From Klebsormidium nitens (lineage: Eukaryota; Streptophyta; Klebsormidiophyceae; Klebsormidiales; Klebsormidiaceae): a DNA stretch of 64,000 nucleotides. The notes under the pieces were generated by a model. That model made no database searches. It had not been told where the DNA came from and worked only from the letters and a program-made list of their open reading frames with translations. A program made the translations under genes and the position numbers. Below are positions 60,501 to 64,000 of this stretch, one piece after another; positions within the stretch are counted from its first letter, which is position 1; each line of letters starts with the position of its first letter. Location: contig DF236994.1 of the NCBI GenBank assembly GCA_000708835.1, positions 62,001 to 126,000 on the forward strand, written 5' to 3'.

Positions 60501-62721
60501 GACCGCAATAAATCTGCATCGAAAAATTGAGCGCTTTTCGTGACGTAATAGGAGGACTTGTATGACCGTCCTGCGCAACAACCAGGTCCCGGCAGGCCGT
60601 AGCGATGCCGGATGGGCCCGACGGGAACTAGCAAGAGTATCAAAGACGAGTACTGCCCATATGAATCTAGTCTCTGTTGAAGATGGACCACAGCTCCAAG
60701 CGTTGTCTTTTTTCTTGTTCGTACAGCTTATCCAACGGCAAGAAGCCTTCCGACAAAATCGTGCCGCACAACGGATCCAGGACGCCTTCCGGACAGACTG
60801 GCGCAAGCAGCGGACGCGCCTCGCCGTTGTCCGTTCCGTCCGTTTGCGCACTTCCGCTGGAAAGATCCAGCGAGCGTTCCGTTGTCTGCTGCGCCGGCGG
60901 CGCGCGGCATGCAAGCACCTAGATAGAGTCGCCGCGCAAAGAGCTGCCTTGCGTCAATGGAAGGCCGATCGGAAAATTGACATTCTGCGGCAAAGAGCGG
61001 AATCGGCAGCATTGAAACGCGGGGAGGAGAAACGGAGGTGGTTCGCCGCTGTGCGAATACAGAGCGCGGTTCGCAGGATTTGGGCGAAGCGCGATGCGAG
61101 ACGGCGGCGGTGGGCGGTGGGCGTGTTGCAGAAGTGGGCGAGGGGGTGGGGGGTGCGGAGAAACATGTGGTGGCACAGGGCCGTGAAGCAGATGCGGGAA
61201 CGGCGGAGGGAGGCCGCCAGGTGGGCTTTCTGTGAACACTTTGCTGTGCACCCCGCGATCAGGGTTGGTAGTTCGTCTACGTAGTACGGAAGCCTCGCTT
61301 GTCTGCTTTCTGCTCGACCGATAATTCCATAAGGGCTTCGTTCTTAGGAGCGAGCGGGTCGAGAACAAAGGCCGAACGAACTCCGCCATCTTAGTCGTTT
61401 CTCGGCTCGCAGCTTATACCGTTGCCTGACGTTCGCGTAATAACGGACGGCTGAGACTTTGACACTTGTCTGCCCACTTCGACTTCACTGGGTCTCCAAT
61501 ATTGCGTTTACTTCTTCAAACCACAGAGCAGAAGCCTAGAACAGGCCAGCGCGCGATGCTGGGAACACGAAAGAAAGATTGACGAGAACTGACAATTGCA
61601 ATCCCTCCATTCATGCGCAGAGTAAAGGCCCGAAAGCAGGCCATTGCGCAGAGTTGGACCGCCGCCGATCGCGCCCTCACCCGCCTGGCCGCGCTCCAAG
61701 CTGACGTTCGCCGCACGCGGGACGCGATCGAGCGCGAGAAGGCGGGGTTTGCGGCTCAGTGGGCGCGCTGGCTGGAGGGTTTGGAGCGAAGCGCGTCGGC
61801 GCAACCGCTTCCGCGGGGGTGGCTGCGGCAGAGAACTTCGAGCACGGGGAAGGAGGGCTACGTAAACACGAGAACGGCGGAGAGTCAGGTACGGTATACT
61901 TAGGGCTAGCTTTGCCGTGCTTGTCGGTTGGAAGAATAAAAGCCCTGTGGGGAGCGGGGTTCGCTGAATCCTGCTACAGCTCTAGAGGATGTTCAAGCCA
62001 CGGATCTTGACAATATTACCGACACCCGGGTCTTCTTGTACCACTTTGCCTTCGAAGCGGTCCTCCATCGCTCGTCCTATCACATGTTCTGATGCCCACG
62101 ACTTTCCAGCAATAGGCAATTTCTGACGGCCACGTCGCCTTTCAATCTTCAAGAAGGCTCGCAGTTTCATTTGAGACGAACTTTCATACGACCGTTTCCT
62201 CCGACCTTGACCGGTGTAATCCATTGAGAGCAGTCAGTCGTCACCGACGGTCTGGGAGGCCTGAGGTTCGTCCTAATCGCAGTCTATGGGGCTGGACGTA
62301 TTGGAGCATTCGCCTTTGAGAGCCCCTGTCAGAATCCTCAGCGCTGCCGCTGCATCTGTGATCGCCTCATACTTACCACCGTCTTCCCTGTGTGTTGCGA
62401 TTGTTTCTTTGCGGAACCGTCAGTCTGTGAATATATTGCGTCATTTTGATGTGTCCGAGGATGCCGTCTCATTCACCCTTTCATTCACCATGGGCTTAAG
62501 TTGCTGACGTAACCTCTGTCGTCATCCTGCAGGCGTTGCACCCGGCTCTCGTCGGCCTCCTTCCTGAAATTGAGGTGCAAAGAGCGAAGGGGCAGGAGGG
62601 CTTCCGGGCACGGTTGGCCGCCCTCGAGGCGCGGCTCGCTCCGCTGGAAGAAGCAGCCGAAGTAGAACGGAATGACGTTCTGAATATTGAAATGCTCCGC
62701 GCTCTGGTCACTTGTACATGA
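57564..62721 (+). CDS. IQ-motif protein with WW-like segment and coiled coil
   Basis: Nine exons: 57564-57653, 58391-58532, 58814-59061, 59319-59395, 59684-59739, 60138-60388, 60727-61220, 61621-61888 and 62533-62721. Phases agree at all eight junctions, giving 604 residues. The N-terminal third is helical then Ser/Arg-rich. The centre holds IQ-like calmodulin-binding motifs: AARTVQRGVRKW, AAQRIQDAFRTDWRKQR, AGKIQRAFRCLLRRRR, AAVRIQSAVRRIWAKR and AVGVLQKWARGWGVRR. A helical stretch follows (ADRALTRLAALQADVRRTRD), then LPRGWLRQRTSSTGKEGYVN, resembling a WW domain that lacks the second Trp, and a final coiled coil. This order suggests a calmodulin-regulated cytoskeletal, centriolar or ciliary protein, but I recognise no named family. 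Exon 5 (56 nt) rests on phase fit alone and is the least certain. Confidence 0.7.
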
Positions 62722-63830
62722 TTGTACTTTGATTCGTCAATGAGAACTTCTTCCAGTCTAATTTGCAGAGCGCGTAGTCCAGAACTAGCACCATCGAAGC
62801 GCCACTATTTGCTAGCTTACCGTTTACCACGTGCAACTAAAGGTTCGTTCCGTAAGATAAACAATTACAGTGCAACCGCGCTTACGGACATATTCCCGTC
62901 AAACCGGAGCATATGTCCTGACGAGTCGTCTGCTAAGGAGTTTATCATTGTAATTGTCAACGGTTACATCCAGCATCCACCGTCCAATCATTTCGACGTC
63001 AAGGTGGCCTCCAAGTCGAGGCTTCTCAAAGGCGTACGCACGCATCAGGAGCATGCTAACTTAGGTTCGAGGACCATCCTTTCTCACCAGCTAGCTAGCA
63101 TTCTCTCACCCTTTGGAAAAGGCGGCAGCCACAATTTCCATGCAGCATTTCTAATTCAAGCTTCAAGCTGGCGTCCATGCAATGAAGAATGTTGTCAGAA
63201 TCGACATGCAGATCCGTTCTTCTGATCATATCTGCACTGATTCAATGGGGATGCACGTGGTCGTGCATTAGCCGTGGTTAGTGCGGCACGCAACCGACAT
63301 GCACGCTGCTTTCATACTGAGCAAGTATCGACTACCAGTAGCGAAAATGCCATGATGATCTAGTTTTTCCGCGCCTTCGTTGCATGACGTAAGCTGCCAA
63401 TCAAGAATGTTCAATGCACATGGAACGATCGACGCCGAGTGATGGCTCATCACGGTTGCAAGAAAAGTATCTGCAACTTTCAAACAAGAGTGGCGGCTAG
63501 GTGCGGCCATCACTTGGACTCAGTCAGGTCGAACAGTTCCAACGGTCCTACGTGGCAGGTAAAGGCTGTTGTCGGAAAGATATGCGCGCGCTGCTGGTGC
63601 TATAATTTGAGCCGTCGACTTGGAATGAGCTATTTCAAACCGTTTGATCATGTGTCGGGGTTTCCCGCCCTTCGTTTTTGGGCGCATTCGTATGCTTGGC
63701 ACTTGGGATTGACGTGCAACACACGTGGACTCGTCTGCAGACACTATTCGCAACGCTGCTTTTGACTTCCAGTCACTCTGTGCTGATGAGCGCCTCTCTC
63801 TGAGATTGGCGACCTGTGCCAATTCTGCAG
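62722..63830. other. Intergenic region right of the IQ-motif gene
   Basis: About 1.1 kb with no recognisable exon, RNA gene or repeat. Open frames here (62722-63225, 63439-63765) have no domains and unremarkable composition. Confidence 0.45.
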
Positions 63831-64000
63831 GTCTTCGTGGGATCTGCGTCATGGAGCGGTGAAGTTCTTTGCTTACTCCGAGTTGCCTGAGCCAAAAAAG
63901 TGGGAGGCAACGAGAAGCACTTTATCCAAAAAGCAGGCTCATCGATGAAGAACTTCAAGTTCTTCGTGCAGCAAAGCGGAAGCTAGGACACAGAAAAGCT
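63831..64000 (+). CDS. Possible exon of a gene running off the right edge
   Basis: After AATTCTGCAG (ends 63830) a frame is open with protein-like content: WDLRHGAVKFFAYSELPEPK, then KWEATRST, closing at TGA near 63945. A second frame, RLIDEELQVLRAAKRKLGHR, is open from about 63915 to the window end. They could be one exon with a sequence error, two exons, or chance. No family was recognised. Confidence 0.25.

Noticed and set aside
1-64000. Search for CRISPR arrays, bacterial operons, viral genes or a complete transposon
   Set aside because: None was seen. The window is ordinary eukaryotic nuclear DNA with split genes; no transposase, reverse transcriptase or integrase motif appeared in the frames I read.

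Overview
This is nuclear DNA from a plant-lineage eukaryote. Almost every gene is split by GT-AG introns. Several genes are plant-type: a Toc64/amidase with an N-terminal membrane anchor, an IRE-type AGC kinase with an N-terminal zinc finger, a FLYING SAUCER-type membrane RING E3 ligase, and a plastid-protein-like ORF. Exons are GC-rich and introns closer to neutral. An LC8 dynein light chain and an IQ-motif protein would fit a lineage with flagellated cells. My best guess is a streptophyte alga such as a Klebsormidium-like species, or a bryophyte. That is inference from gene style, not a database match.

Layout. 530-4036 (-): TOC64-type amidase, 3' part beyond the left edge. 4505-9788 (+): nicalin, 10 exons. 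11627-17166 (+): exonuclease 1, 13 exons. 18731-about 20630 (-): unidentified gene, five exons joined. 20864-22276 (+): LC8-type dynein light chain. 24263-36638 (-): large IRE-type kinase, 13 exons. 36688-37583 (-): coding-like fragments, unresolved. 37696-39748 (+): RING plus TRAF-type zinc-finger protein. 41008-45015 (-): HMG-CoA lyase ending in SRL. 45787-51843 (+): FLY1/TUL1-type membrane E3, 10 exons. 52903-53742 (-): intronless putative plastid protein. 54926-55824 (-): weak coding fragments. 56062-56773 (-): ribosomal protein eL41, only 25 codons and split after codon 4. 57564-62721 (+): IQ-motif/WW-like protein, 9 exons. A possible exon lies at the right edge.

Intron-exon structures were built by hand from GT/AG sites. 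Phase agrees at every junction for the named genes. Five of the six plus-strand genes with a visible left neighbour or fragment are head to head with a minus-strand gene, suggesting shared promoters. The exception is EXO1.

The most unusual feature is in two genes, the IRE-type kinase and the FLY-type E3. Their introns contain several decayed tandem copies of the edge of the neighbouring exon, usually with its 3' splice site. Some copies keep a reading frame that runs into an early stop, so they could act as decoy or poison exons. A second notable point is that HMG-CoA lyase carries both a mitochondrial-like N-terminus and a peroxisomal PTS1-like C-terminus.
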